A stretch of DNA of 64,000 nt from Acidiferrum sp963771295 (GTDB lineage Bacteria > Acidobacteriota > Terriglobia > Acidiferrales > UBA7541): positions 682,001 to 746,000 of the forward strand of contig CAVYTB010000014.1 in the NCBI GenBank assembly GCA_963771295.1. The letters run 5' to 3'. The notes under the pieces were generated by a model. That model searched no databases, was not told the DNA's origin, and was given only the letters and a program-made list of their open reading frames with translations. Shown here one piece after another: positions 17,579 through 25,564 of the stretch; the first letter of the stretch is position 1, and every line of letters begins with the position of its first letter. The translations under genes were made by a program, and so were the position numbers.

Positions 17579-18565
17579 TTACTTCCCGAGGTTCTTTAAC
17601 GCTTCCTGCGCGGGTTTATACTTTGCATTTCCCTTCAATGCCGCTTCGTATTCGCTGCGCGCTCCGGCCACGTTCTTCTGTTTCTCGAACAGTTGGCCCA
17701 GCCAGTAGTGCGCCTGCCACGGTTTCGGATAGTTGGACTTTTTCGGGGCGACGCGAAGATACTCGCGCAACAATTTTTCTGCGTCCGGCAGATTTTCGCC
17801 CTTTAGAATGAACGCCTGCGCGCGATAGAACTTGCCACGCGGATCGCCAGGCGCGGCCGCTTCGCCAAGGTCAGCAACCGTAAGGAGCTTGTCGGCTTGC
17901 AGGCGTTGGGAAAAATAATCGCCCATGTTGTAGATCAGGCCCGTGGACTTTGGCTTGCTTTCCAATGCCTTAGTAAATTCGGCATCCGCGGCGGCATAGT
18001 CCTTCTTCGCGGCTCTGCAATTTCCCGCCGCATAGTGGCCCTGTGCCGGGTCAAGCGTCATCAACTTCTGGATGATCGGCTGGGCCTTGTCCTCTCCGCC
18101 GCCCACTACGCCCGGCGCGGTGCAGTCGTATTCCACCAAGTCCTGCGCCGCGTCGAAATTCTTTTCATCCAATTGCACCGCGGTGTCAAATTCCTTCTGG
18201 GTCTTACGCGCCAGCGGATACGCGCTGAACATCGACACGTGATCGGCCTTGGCGCCATAGGCTTCGCCCAACCACTGGTGATACTGCGAATTCTTCGGAT
18301 TGATGGCCACGGCTTTTTCGCCACTGCTGACGGCGGCATCATACTGATCGAGTTCCAGGTAGGACTTGGTCAGCAGTAACTGAATATCGCCGTTTTGTGG
18401 ATCTTTGCTTTCGGCGGCTTTCAGAAGTTCAACCGCTTTGGCGTAGTCGCCCTTTTCGAAAGCCTGCGTGGCCGTATCGAGAGGCGCAGTCTGTGGCATC
18501 GCGGCAAATACCCAACCCGCGACCGACCATGTCACCGCGATCACAAGCAGTCTATAAGCCCGCAT
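17579..18565 (-). CDS. Periplasmic TPR-repeat protein in the export operon
   Basis: 328 residues from ATG 18565 (GAAGGG eight bases upstream; GTG 18574 is an alternative). A signal peptide (AYRLLVIAVTWSVAGWVFA) precedes tandem TPR helices: FEKGDYAKAVELLKAAESKDP, YLELDQYDAAVSSGEKAVAINP, and a C-terminal unit LFEKQKNVAGARSEYEAALKG. TPR arrays mediate protein contacts, so it may organise the transporter or its cargo. It overlaps the upstream adaptor gene by 14 bases and precedes the permease gene by 20 bases, so it is part of the operon. Confidence 0.85.
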   Translation of the reverse strand: MRAYRLLVIAVTWSVAGWVFAAMPQTAPLDTATQAFEKGDYAKAVELLKAAESKDPQNGDIQLLLTKSYLELDQYDAAVSSGEKAVAINPKNSQYHQWLGEAYGAKADHVSMFSAYPLARKTQKEFDTAVQLDEKNFDAAQDLVEYDCTAPGVVGGGEDKAQPIIQKLMTLDPAQGHYAAGNCRAAKKDYAAADAEFTKALESKPKSTGLIYNMGDYFSQRLQADKLLTVADLGEAAAPGDPRGKFYRAQAFILKGENLPDAEKLLREYLRVAPKKSNYPKPWQAHYWLGQLFEKQKNVAGARSEYEAALKGNAKYKPAQEALKNLGK

Positions 18566-19841
18566 CCTTCCCACCCTTCAGATTCGACGTGTCCATATTC
18601 ACGATTTTCACTGTCATGCCGTCGCGGAAATCCGCGTCTCCGGGTAGCGCCACGATTTCGCCCTCTTTCAATCCGCTGACCACTTCGTAGTTGGTGGCGT
18701 CGGCGATTCCCACTTGAATGGCGCGCCTCTCCAGAGTGTCCTTGTTGACTCCAAGGCCGTGCTTCACCACGAACACAAAATTCTGTGCCCCGATACGCTC
18801 GACCGCACCTCGCGGAATGGCCATGACGTTCAGCCGTTCCTTGGAATTGATGCGCACATTGACGTTGGTGTTGGGCAGAAGTTCGAGCTTGGAATTGTCC
18901 ACCGAGCACAGCAGTTCGCCGACGCTCCGGGAGCCGTGCGGCACCACTTGCTTGGGAATCACTTCAGTCTCACCTTGCCAAACGCGATTGGGCAGCGCAT
19001 CCCAAGTGATTTTCACTGGCTGGCCGGGTTCCAGCGCGCCCAGCTCCGGCTCATCAATGAACGCTCGTACCCGCACTTTGTGCAAATCCGCCATCTCTGC
19101 GATCAGGTCGCCGACCTTTACGAAATCCCCACGCTTCACGGGCAAGGCGTATAGCGTTCCGTCCACCGGAGCAATGATGCGCCCCTGCCTTACTTTATCT
19201 TCCAGCGAGGCAATATCGGATTTTGCCTGCTGCACCGCCAGTTCCCCTTGCGAGGTGTCCAAATTCACGTGGTGCGCAAATTCCTGTTTCACCGCGCTCA
19301 GGCGATCCACTTCCGCCTGCATCTTCGTCAACGCCAGTTCGTTGGCAGCCAGCTCGTCCTTCGTGGCCGCGCCCTCCGCCAGCAATCGCTGCAGTGAGTC
19401 GTGATTTTTCTGCAGGCGGGCAAGGTCGGCTTGCGCCTTTGCCAGGTCTCCGTTCACTCGCGAGGCTTCATCCGCGCGGCCGCCCGATTTAGCCGCGCGC
19501 AAATCGTCTTCCGCTCGCAACAGCTTGGATTTTGCTTGCGCCAGTTGCGCCGCCGCGTCCTTCACGTTCAGCTCCACCAGCAGCTGGCCCTTCTTCACAT
19601 TCTGCCCCTCGGAAACATGCACCTGGTCTACAAACGTGTCCAGCTGCGCGCGAATACTGTACGGCGAGATCGGTTCCACTTTTCCATTGCTGCTGACCGA
19701 CGACACGATATTTTGCCGCATCGGCGTCATCGCCGAGATCTTCGCCACCGGTTGCCGCCCGCTGATGCGCACCAGCACAAAGGCCACAATTCCTGCCACC
19801 AGCAGGAAGATCAGCACCCGATTCCGTAACTTTCTCTCCAT
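18552..19841 (-). CDS. HlyD/MacA-like periplasmic adaptor
   Basis: 429 residues anchored by one N-terminal helix (NRVLIFLLVAGIVAFVLV). A lipoyl/barrel-sandwich half comes first (SPYSIRAQLDTFVDQVHVSEGQNVKKGQLLVEL), then a long coiled-coil hairpin (about residues 90-190), the second half (GRIIAPVDGTLYALPVKRGDFVKVGDLI) and a beta-barrel domain. This is the MacA-type adaptor expected to pair with the MacB-like permease. ATG 19841 is preferred because AGGA lies five bases upstream; ATG 19865 is possible. First gene of the leftward operon. Confidence 0.88.
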   Translation of the reverse strand: MERKLRNRVLIFLLVAGIVAFVLVRISGRQPVAKISAMTPMRQNIVSSVSSNGKVEPISPYSIRAQLDTFVDQVHVSEGQNVKKGQLLVELNVKDAAAQLAQAKSKLLRAEDDLRAAKSGGRADEASRVNGDLAKAQADLARLQKNHDSLQRLLAEGAATKDELAANELALTKMQAEVDRLSAVKQEFAHHVNLDTSQGELAVQQAKSDIASLEDKVRQGRIIAPVDGTLYALPVKRGDFVKVGDLIAEMADLHKVRVRAFIDEPELGALEPGQPVKITWDALPNRVWQGETEVIPKQVVPHGSRSVGELLCSVDNSKLELLPNTNVNVRINSKERLNVMAIPRGAVERIGAQNFVFVVKHGLGVNKDTLERRAIQVGIADATNYEVVSGLKEGEIVALPGDADFRDGMTVKIVNMDTSNLKGGKDAGL

Positions 19842-19952
19842 AAAATCCTGAAGTTGAGCCGCCATCGATGCGCACCGCGCTCTTCCACACCGGGCGGCAT
19901 GCTTCGCGCGAACGCCGATAGCTTGTGCTTGGCTTGCGAGCCGTAACTACTG

Positions 19953-19967
19953 AGGAAGACGCTTCCT
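19953..19967. promoter_or_regulatory. Small palindrome between divergent genes, possible operator
   Basis: AGGAAG-ACG-CTTCCT, a perfect 6+3+6 inverted repeat between the leftward export operon and the rightward zinc-ribbon gene. The position suits an operator for either; nothing else supports it. Confidence 0.25.
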
Positions 19968-20078
19968 AAGGTAAAGTCTATCAGGAGGTTAGCCAATTTC
20001 TCTACAGAGTTCCGCCAGTCGTGCCGTAGCACACTCGCCGATTCCCCGCGGTTGCCAAAATGCCCCTGCCCCCTGTGC

Positions 20079-20084
20079 TAGAAT
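20079..20084 (+). promoter_or_regulatory. Extended -10 element giving a probably leaderless transcript
   Basis: TGC-TAGAAT: an extended -10 (TG at 20076-20077) whose last base is seven bases before ATG 20091. The predicted transcript start is the A of the start codon, and no Shine-Dalgarno sequence precedes it. Confidence 0.45.
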
Positions 20085-20090
20085 CGGCTC

Positions 20091-20261
20091 ATGAGCAATT
20101 CAGCCCAAAGACTGCCAACGGAACCCGGCAAAACGCCGCAACCCGCAACGCCGCCGTCCGACAATTTCATCCATCGCGTCTGCATCCAATGCAACAACAT
20201 GTTTCGCGTGCCCGCTGATAAGTTTGATGCCAAGCAGTGCCCCAATTGTCACAAGGGTTAG
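20091..20261 (+). CDS. Small zinc-ribbon protein, unknown function
   Basis: 56 residues. After a Pro/Thr-rich, probably disordered first half, there are two knuckles, CIQC (residues 31-34) and CPNC (50-53) followed by HKG, spaced as in a zinc ribbon. A compact C4 site of this kind binds zinc and usually mediates protein or nucleic-acid contacts; it also resembles the knuckle of MJ0042-type zinc-finger domains. There is a good extended -10 at leaderless distance. It precedes the ABC exporter genes by 127 bases on the same strand but probably has its own transcript. No partner is obvious. Confidence 0.6.
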   Translation: MSNSAQRLPTEPGKTPQPATPPSDNFIHRVCIQCNNMFRVPADKFDAKQCPNCHKG

Positions 20262-20388
20262 CCCAGGTTCTGCCCGCGATTTCAGTTTTTTGGTGCGGTG
20301 GTTTCGTGTAACTTCTGTGTTGCGCCCCTGCGTAGTACTCTGCAGATGCGGTTTGTCCTGCTCTCATTCACTTCAAGAGGCATTTTCG

Positions 20389-21144
20389 ATGATCGAAACT
20401 CGTGGCCTGACCAAAGTGTTCCGCGACAAGAAGCGCGGTGAGATTCGCGCCGTCGATAATGTGAGTTTTGTCTGCAAGCCCGGCCAGATTTACGGTTTGC
20501 TCGGCGCCAATGGAGCCGGCAAGACTACCACCCTTCGCATGCTGGCCACCATCCTGGAGCCGACAGACGGCACCGCGGTTGTCTGCGGGCACGATGTGAT
20601 CGACGATCCGCAAAAAGTTCGCGCCAACGTAGGCTTCCTCTCCGCTGCGACGGCACTCTACCCGCGCCTCACGGCCCAGGAAATGGTGGAATATTTTGGA
20701 CATTTGAACGGACTGGACGATTCCACACTCAACAAACGCGTCGACGATATCTTCAACCGCCTGGACATGAACTCCTTCCGCGATCGCCGCTGCGACAAGC
20801 TTTCCACCGGCATGAAGCAGAAAACCTCCATCGCCCGCACCCTGATCCATGACCCTCAGGTGATGATTTTTGATGAACCGACCATCGGCCTGGACATCAT
20901 GACCGCTCGCACCATCATCGGGTTCATCCGCGAGTGTCGCGAGCGCGGCAAGACCGTGATTTTTTCAACGCACGTGATGAGCGAAGTGGAAAAGCTCTGC
21001 GATACCATCGGCATCATACAATCCGGCAAACTGTTGGCCGAGGGTTCGCTGGCCGAATTGCGAGCGCGTTATGGCGAAACGGATCTGGAAGAAATATTCG
21101 TGAAAATCGTGGCGCCGCTATATGTCGAGCAGGAGGCCAACTGA
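20389..21144 (+). CDS. ABC transporter ATP-binding protein (NatA-like)
   Basis: 251-residue nucleotide-binding subunit. Walker A GANGAGKTTT (about residues 43-52), an unusual Q-loop region NVGFLSAATALYPRLT, signature LSTGMKQK in place of LSGGQ, Walker B VMIFDEPTIGLD and switch His in FSTHVMSEVEKL. The start ATG 20389 has AAGAGG eight bases upstream; longer frames run into the zinc-ribbon gene. The permease gene begins one base after its stop. The NatAB family exports sodium or, in relatives, antibiotics and peptides; the cargo here is unknown. Confidence 0.9.
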   Translation: MIETRGLTKVFRDKKRGEIRAVDNVSFVCKPGQIYGLLGANGAGKTTTLRMLATILEPTDGTAVVCGHDVIDDPQKVRANVGFLSAATALYPRLTAQEMVEYFGHLNGLDDSTLNKRVDDIFNRLDMNSFRDRRCDKLSTGMKQKTSIARTLIHDPQVMIFDEPTIGLDIMTARTIIGFIRECRERGKTVIFSTHVMSEVEKLCDTIGIIQSGKLLAEGSLAELRARYGETDLEEIFVKIVAPLYVEQEAN

Positions 21145-21145
21145 T

Positions 21146-22357
21146 ATGTCGCTACGAAATGTTGGCATCGTGTATCGCAAGGAACTGCGGGAAGCGCTGC
21201 GCGACCGGCGCACCTTAATCTCCACGCTGATCGTTCCGCTGATTCTGTTTCCGCTGCTGACCGCGGGTTTCGCGGCGCTAGCCATCACGCTGGTGGGCAA
21301 GGCCAAGGAGGAGGTGCCTCGCGTCATGATCCTCGGCGGCGAAGATTCCCCGCAGTTTCTCGAGGGCCTGCGCAAAAACGACAAAATTGTTGTCGCCCCG
21401 CTGGCGGCCAACTGGAAAGACCAGATCATCAACAAGGATATTCGCGCCGCCGTGGAAATTCCGCCGGGATTTCAAAACGATGTCGCACAGCAGAAACCGA
21501 CCACGCTGAAGATTTATGTCTATGAGGGCGACATGAAATCGTCGTTTGGCGCCGACCGCGTGCGGGACTACTTCAAAACATACAGCGACAATGTGGTGAA
21601 AGAGCGCCTGGCCGCCAAAAACGTGCCCGATTCGGCTCTGAAACCTTTCGACGTGAAGCAGCAAAACGTGGCTCCTCCGGAAAAGGTTGGCGGCGCAACC
21701 TTCGGTGGCTTGATCGGTTACATGGTGATTCTGCTGTGCCTGACTGGCGGCATGTATCCGGCCATGGACCTGACCGCCGGCGAAAAGGAACGTGGCACCA
21801 TGGAGACGATTCTTTCCAGCCCCGTCTCCCGCGTGCACCTGGTGCTGGGGAAATTCTTTCTGGTGTTGAACGCCTCGTTGGTTACCGCCGCGCTCTCCGT
21901 TACTTCGATGGGCGTGTCCTTCTGGGCCGTGGAGCGTTTTCACGCCTTCGACAAGGCTGGAAGCGACGCGGCTCAACTTCAGCTTCGCATTGGGCTCAGC
22001 TCGGTTCTTTCCGTTTTCGTGATGGTTCTTCCGCTGGCCGTGCTATTTTCCGCGGCTCTGATGACCATTTCGCTGTTCGCCAAAAGTTATAAGGAAGCGC
22101 AAAGCTACGTCACTCCGCTGATGATGGTGGTGATCCTTCCAGCAATCGCCGCGATGTTGCCGGGCGTCGAACTCACGTCCAAGCTGGCGCTCGTGCCCAT
22201 CCTGAACATGAGCTTGCTCTGTAAAGAACTGGTCACCGGCACTTATCACTGGAACTATATCGCCATCATTTTCTTATCCACCTGTGTGTACGCCGCCGTA
22301 GCGCTGTTTCTTGCCGTTAAAATGTTCCAGCGCGAAGATGTGCTGTTCCGCTCCTGA
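21146..22357 (+). CDS. ABC-2 type permease (NatB-like)
   Basis: 403 residues. An N-terminal helix (RTLISTLIVPLILFPLLTAGF) is followed by a large extracytoplasmic domain (about residues 45-185) and five or six C-terminal helices (GGLIGYMVILLCLTGGMYPAMD and on) with the family motif AGEKERGTMETILSSPVSR. This layout is the NatB/ABC-2 form, without the CPBP protease-like fusion found in some relatives. The start ATG 21146 is separated by one base from the ATPase stop, so the two are cotranscribed and probably coupled. Confidence 0.9.
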   Translation: MSLRNVGIVYRKELREALRDRRTLISTLIVPLILFPLLTAGFAALAITLVGKAKEEVPRVMILGGEDSPQFLEGLRKNDKIVVAPLAANWKDQIINKDIRAAVEIPPGFQNDVAQQKPTTLKIYVYEGDMKSSFGADRVRDYFKTYSDNVVKERLAAKNVPDSALKPFDVKQQNVAPPEKVGGATFGGLIGYMVILLCLTGGMYPAMDLTAGEKERGTMETILSSPVSRVHLVLGKFFLVLNASLVTAALSVTSMGVSFWAVERFHAFDKAGSDAAQLQLRIGLSSVLSVFVMVLPLAVLFSAALMTISLFAKSYKEAQSYVTPLMMVVILPAIAAMLPGVELTSKLALVPILNMSLLCKELVTGTYHWNYIAIIFLSTCVYAAVALFLAVKMFQREDVLFRS

Positions 22358-22391
22358 AACTCCTGTAGAGATCAAAAACGGTCGAGTGCGA

Positions 22392-22397
22392 TAGAAT
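22392..22397 (+). promoter_or_regulatory. -10 element very close to the TauE start
   Basis: TAGAAT ends nine bases before ATG 22407, leaving a leader of only about two or three bases, and no Shine-Dalgarno sequence is seen. The same arrangement precedes the genes at 20091 and 29697. Confidence 0.35.
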
Positions 22398-22406
22398 CCG
22401 CTGCGC

Positions 22407-23303
22407 ATGCACTACTCGCTACATTTTGCGCTTACGCTGCTCGCAGCGGCTTGTTCGGCGGGCTTTTTCGGCGCGCTGCTGGGAGTGGGCGGCGGCGTGT
22501 TCATCGTGCCAGTGATGGTATTGATGTTCCACTTGCCGGTGAAGGTCGCGGTCGCGGCTAGCATTGTTTCGGTGATTGCAACCTCCAATGCCGGCGGTTC
22601 CTCTTACGTCGATCAGCGTATTACAAATCTGAAGTTGGCCATGGCCCTGGAGATTGCTACCACCATGGGCGCCTTGACCGGCAGCGTTTTAGCGATCTAC
22701 CTGCAACAATGGCTGATGCTGATTATTTTTTCCGTCATGCTGGCGTACATGAGCTACGCCGCGTTCACCACGCGGAATCTGGACGATCAGAAGATTGCGT
22801 CGCAAGCGTTCGCGAAGGCCAAGCCCGACCGCTTGTCGCGCTACCTGCAGTTGCACGGCTCGTATCACGATTTGGCAGCCAATCTCGATGTGCAGTACGT
22901 GGTCAATGGCTCGGCTATTGGAGCCGCCGTTTCCTATCTCGCCGGCCTCACGTCGGGAATGCTTGGCGTGGGTGGCGGAGTGCTGAAGGTTTCGGCGATG
23001 AATCGCTACATGAACGTGCCGATGAAGGTGGCGGTAGGCACCAGCAAGTTGATGATCGGCGTCACCGCAGCCGTTAGCTCCATCCTGTTCTTCCTGGCGG
23101 GTCTGATTCACTTTCCTGTGGTGGCACCGGTTGCCTTGGGAACGACGATCGGCGCGTCCATTGGGACCATGGTGATGAATCGCCTGCACAGCTCGTTATT
23201 GAAGTGGATCTTTACTGCGTTGATGGCATACCTCGCCTACGGAATGCTGGCCAAGGGCTTGGCTATGCGCTTTGGCATTTACCTGCCGTCGCTGGGGGTG
23301 TGA
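22407..23303 (+). CDS. TauE/SafE-family permease (sulfite or organic anion exporter)
   Basis: 298 residues with seven or eight membrane helices in two repeats. Each repeat carries the signature glycine stretch: GALLGVGGGVFIVPVMV (residues about 22-38) and GMLGVGGGVLKVSAMNRYMNVPMKVAVGTSK in the second half. The family exports sulfite, sulfoacetate and similar anions, or imports them. The next gene overlaps its stop by one base and encodes DUF1634, which commonly accompanies this TauE subgroup. The substrate cannot be set from sequence. Confidence 0.88.
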   Translation: MHYSLHFALTLLAAACSAGFFGALLGVGGGVFIVPVMVLMFHLPVKVAVAASIVSVIATSNAGGSSYVDQRITNLKLAMALEIATTMGALTGSVLAIYLQQWLMLIIFSVMLAYMSYAAFTTRNLDDQKIASQAFAKAKPDRLSRYLQLHGSYHDLAANLDVQYVVNGSAIGAAVSYLAGLTSGMLGVGGGVLKVSAMNRYMNVPMKVAVGTSKLMIGVTAAVSSILFFLAGLIHFPVVAPVALGTTIGASIGTMVMNRLHSSLLKWIFTALMAYLAYGMLAKGLAMRFGIYLPSLGV

Positions 23304-23704
23304 TGGGGTTGCAACGCTCGAAGAACGAATCGGTCGGTTCCACGGAAGAGAATGTCTACCAGGACGTTTATCGTGTGCTGCTGGCGGGCATGTTCATCAG
23401 CTCGGCGTTGTTCGCAGTTGGCCTGGCCCGGGCCTTGCTTCGTCCGGAGGCCTACCCGCTGACGCCAGAGTGGGTGCGCTCGCACTATCACTGGTCAGCA
23501 ATTTGGCAAGGCCTGAAAGAGTTCGACGCGTTCACGTTGATGATGGTGGCGACCGCCTTGTTGATTCTGACACCGGTGCTGCGCGTCGCCATTTCCATCT
23601 GGGCGTTCTGGGTGGACCGCGACTACAAGTACGTGGTCGTCACCAGCATCGTGCTGGCAGTTATCGCGCTGTCGGTGGTGCTCTCACACTTTGGATTGAA
23701 ATAA
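23303..23704 (+). CDS. DUF1634 membrane protein, partner of the TauE permease
   Basis: 133 residues with three predicted helices (VLLAGMFISSALFAVGLARALL; LMMVATALLILTPVLRVAISIWAFW; YVVVTSIVLAVIALSVVL). The family is defined by conservation next to TauE/SafE genes and has no proven activity. The start ATG 23303 shares a base with the TauE stop (TGATG), so translation is coupled. The intervening loop carries the common DRDYKYVVVT motif. Likely an accessory subunit of the permease. Confidence 0.82.
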   Translation: MGLQRSKNESVGSTEENVYQDVYRVLLAGMFISSALFAVGLARALLRPEAYPLTPEWVRSHYHWSAIWQGLKEFDAFTLMMVATALLILTPVLRVAISIWAFWVDRDYKYVVVTSIVLAVIALSVVLSHFGLK

Positions 23705-23772
23705 CCAAGACCGAGCAAGGTCGCGCGGCTTCCACAAGCGGTTCGCAGGAACTTTTACTCCGCAATATTCGT

Positions 23773-25429
23773 TTATTTGATATGCAGCTGCTTCGCGTGC
23801 TCCTTATCCTGCTGCTTTTCCCGCCCCTGCTTGCTGGAGTCGCCGGCTGGTTCGCCGCACCCGCATTTCTTCATCCCGTACGCCGAGAGCTGACTCCAGA
23901 CCTGATTCGTGAAGTCGATGCTGACCGTTTCGATTTCACTTTCGATCTGGTATTGCTTCAATTTGCGGTACAGCGTTGTTTTGCCAATTCCCAGCAACTT
24001 CGCCGTCTTTTGTCTCCACCGGTCTGCCGCAGGGTACTGAGAATTGCCCGGCGCTCCAATTCCTCCAGAGGAAGCATCTCCTCTCTTTCCGGAGCGCGCT
24101 CGGTGGTGGGATATTGCAGATTGCTGGGCAGGTCGTGTACCGCCACGTACGGGCCAGACCCCAAAGCGACGGCGCGCTCAATAGCGTTCTCCAATTCACG
24201 CACATTACCCGGCCAGTCATAGGCCATCAGCCGGCGTGTAGCGTCCTCGGTCATCTCGCGATTCGGCTCATCGGGATTCGCAAATTTTTCCAGGAATGCC
24301 GTGACCAGCAGCGGGATATCGCTCTTCCGTTCGCGAAGCGGAGGCAACTTGATCTGCACCACGTTCAACCGGAAATAGAGATCCTGGCGGAAGTTACCGT
24401 TCTTGATGGCATGGTCCAGGTCGCAATTTGTGGCCGCAACAATGCGCACGTCAATCGGCCTGCGATCCGTTGAGCCCACCGGCTTGATTTCCCGCTGTTG
24501 CAGGACGCGCAAAAGTTTTACCTGCATCTCCAGCGGCATATCTCCGATCTCGTCCAGAAACAACGTGCCGCCATTGGCCGCTTCCATCAATCCTTGCTTG
24601 GGCTGCAGTGCTCCGGTGAACGCGCCCTTGGTGTAGCCAAACAGCTCCGACTCGATCAGCGTAGGCACCAGGGCGGAGCACTCCACGGGGACAAACGGTT
24701 TGTCTTTCCGTGGACTCAGGAAGTGAATACTGCGGGCCACAAGCTCTTTGCCCGTCCCACTCTCTCCCAGAATCGACACCGGATGGTCGCGCAGACTCAC
24801 CTTTTCGATCATTTTATAAACCCGTTCCATGCGCACCGACATTCCAATCAAGCCGCCAAACCTGGTCCGCAATTGCTCGCGCAATACACGGTTTTCCCGC
24901 TTCAACTCCACCGAGTGCACCACGTGCTCCAGGCGGGCTCGCAGCTCCTCCACGCGAAACGGCTTGGTCACGTAATCCATCGCACCCATGCGCGTTGCTT
25001 CCACAGCCGAATCAATGGTCCCGTATTGCGTCAGCATCACCACCGCGATGTCTGGATGAAGCCGCGTTACTTTCTTCAGCAACTCCAGGCCACTGTTCCG
25101 GGGAGCCGCAAATCCGTCAGCAAAATGTCGATGGAAAAAGACTCCATCACCTCCAACGCTTCCTCCGCCGTGCTCACGTCGTGGCCTTTCATCCCGCACT
25201 CTTCCGCCACGGTCCGGCAAACCTCTCGAATATGCTCGTCGTCGTCGACAATCAGCAGGTGCAATGGCGCGGCACTTCGCTCGACGGAACTGATTTCGGA
25301 TAGCGGAACCGGTAGGGTTGTGGCGGATACTCGCTCAGAACGCGATTTCCATGTACGCTCATCGGTAGTGTCCTTGCATGGGCATCGAGGATTGCCCGCT
25401 TGATTCCCGAACCGGGAATGGGAGCGCAT
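23773..25429 (-). pseudogene. NtrC-type sigma-54 response regulator broken by two frameshifts
   Basis: Three pieces in two frames rebuild one protein of about 550 residues: receiver start with LLIVDDDEHIREV and phosphoacceptor DILLTDLRLPG, receiver end with MLTQYG and KPF, AAA+ domain with GESGTGKE, GAFTGA and LFLDEIGDM, and the Fis-type helix-turn-helix LLGIGKTTLYRKLKQY. Frame breaks lie near 25098 (one base short after the CCCC GG run, where GNSGLELL should continue) and near 24003 (one A short in an AAAA run). Both are single-base losses at short homopolymers, so assembly or sequencing error competes with real decay. All motifs remain intact. Its sensor kinase is not in the window. Confidence 0.75.
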
Positions 25430-25506
25430 ACCATTCCGGGAATCCTTGTCTTCTTTTTATTACAATAATCTCATATTATAAACACCGTAATTACATAAGT
25501 TGTCCT

Positions 25507-25528
25507 ATAACGAAAGATGTATCGTTAT
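25507..25528. promoter_or_regulatory. Inverted repeat in AT-rich DNA upstream of the response-regulator gene
   Basis: ATAACGA and TCGTTAT, a perfect 7+8+7 inverted repeat about 80 bases upstream of the regulator start (25429, leftward), inside the most AT-rich patch of the region. It could be an operator, perhaps autoregulatory. Confidence 0.3.
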
Positions 25529-25564
25529 GGAACATCGCCGCCCTCTTTACCCCATTTTTGTGGC

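Noticed and set aside
20389..21144. Missing ATPase of the MacB-like export operon
   Set aside because: This ATPase is one base from its own NatB-like permease, is on the opposite strand and has a NatA-type sequence.
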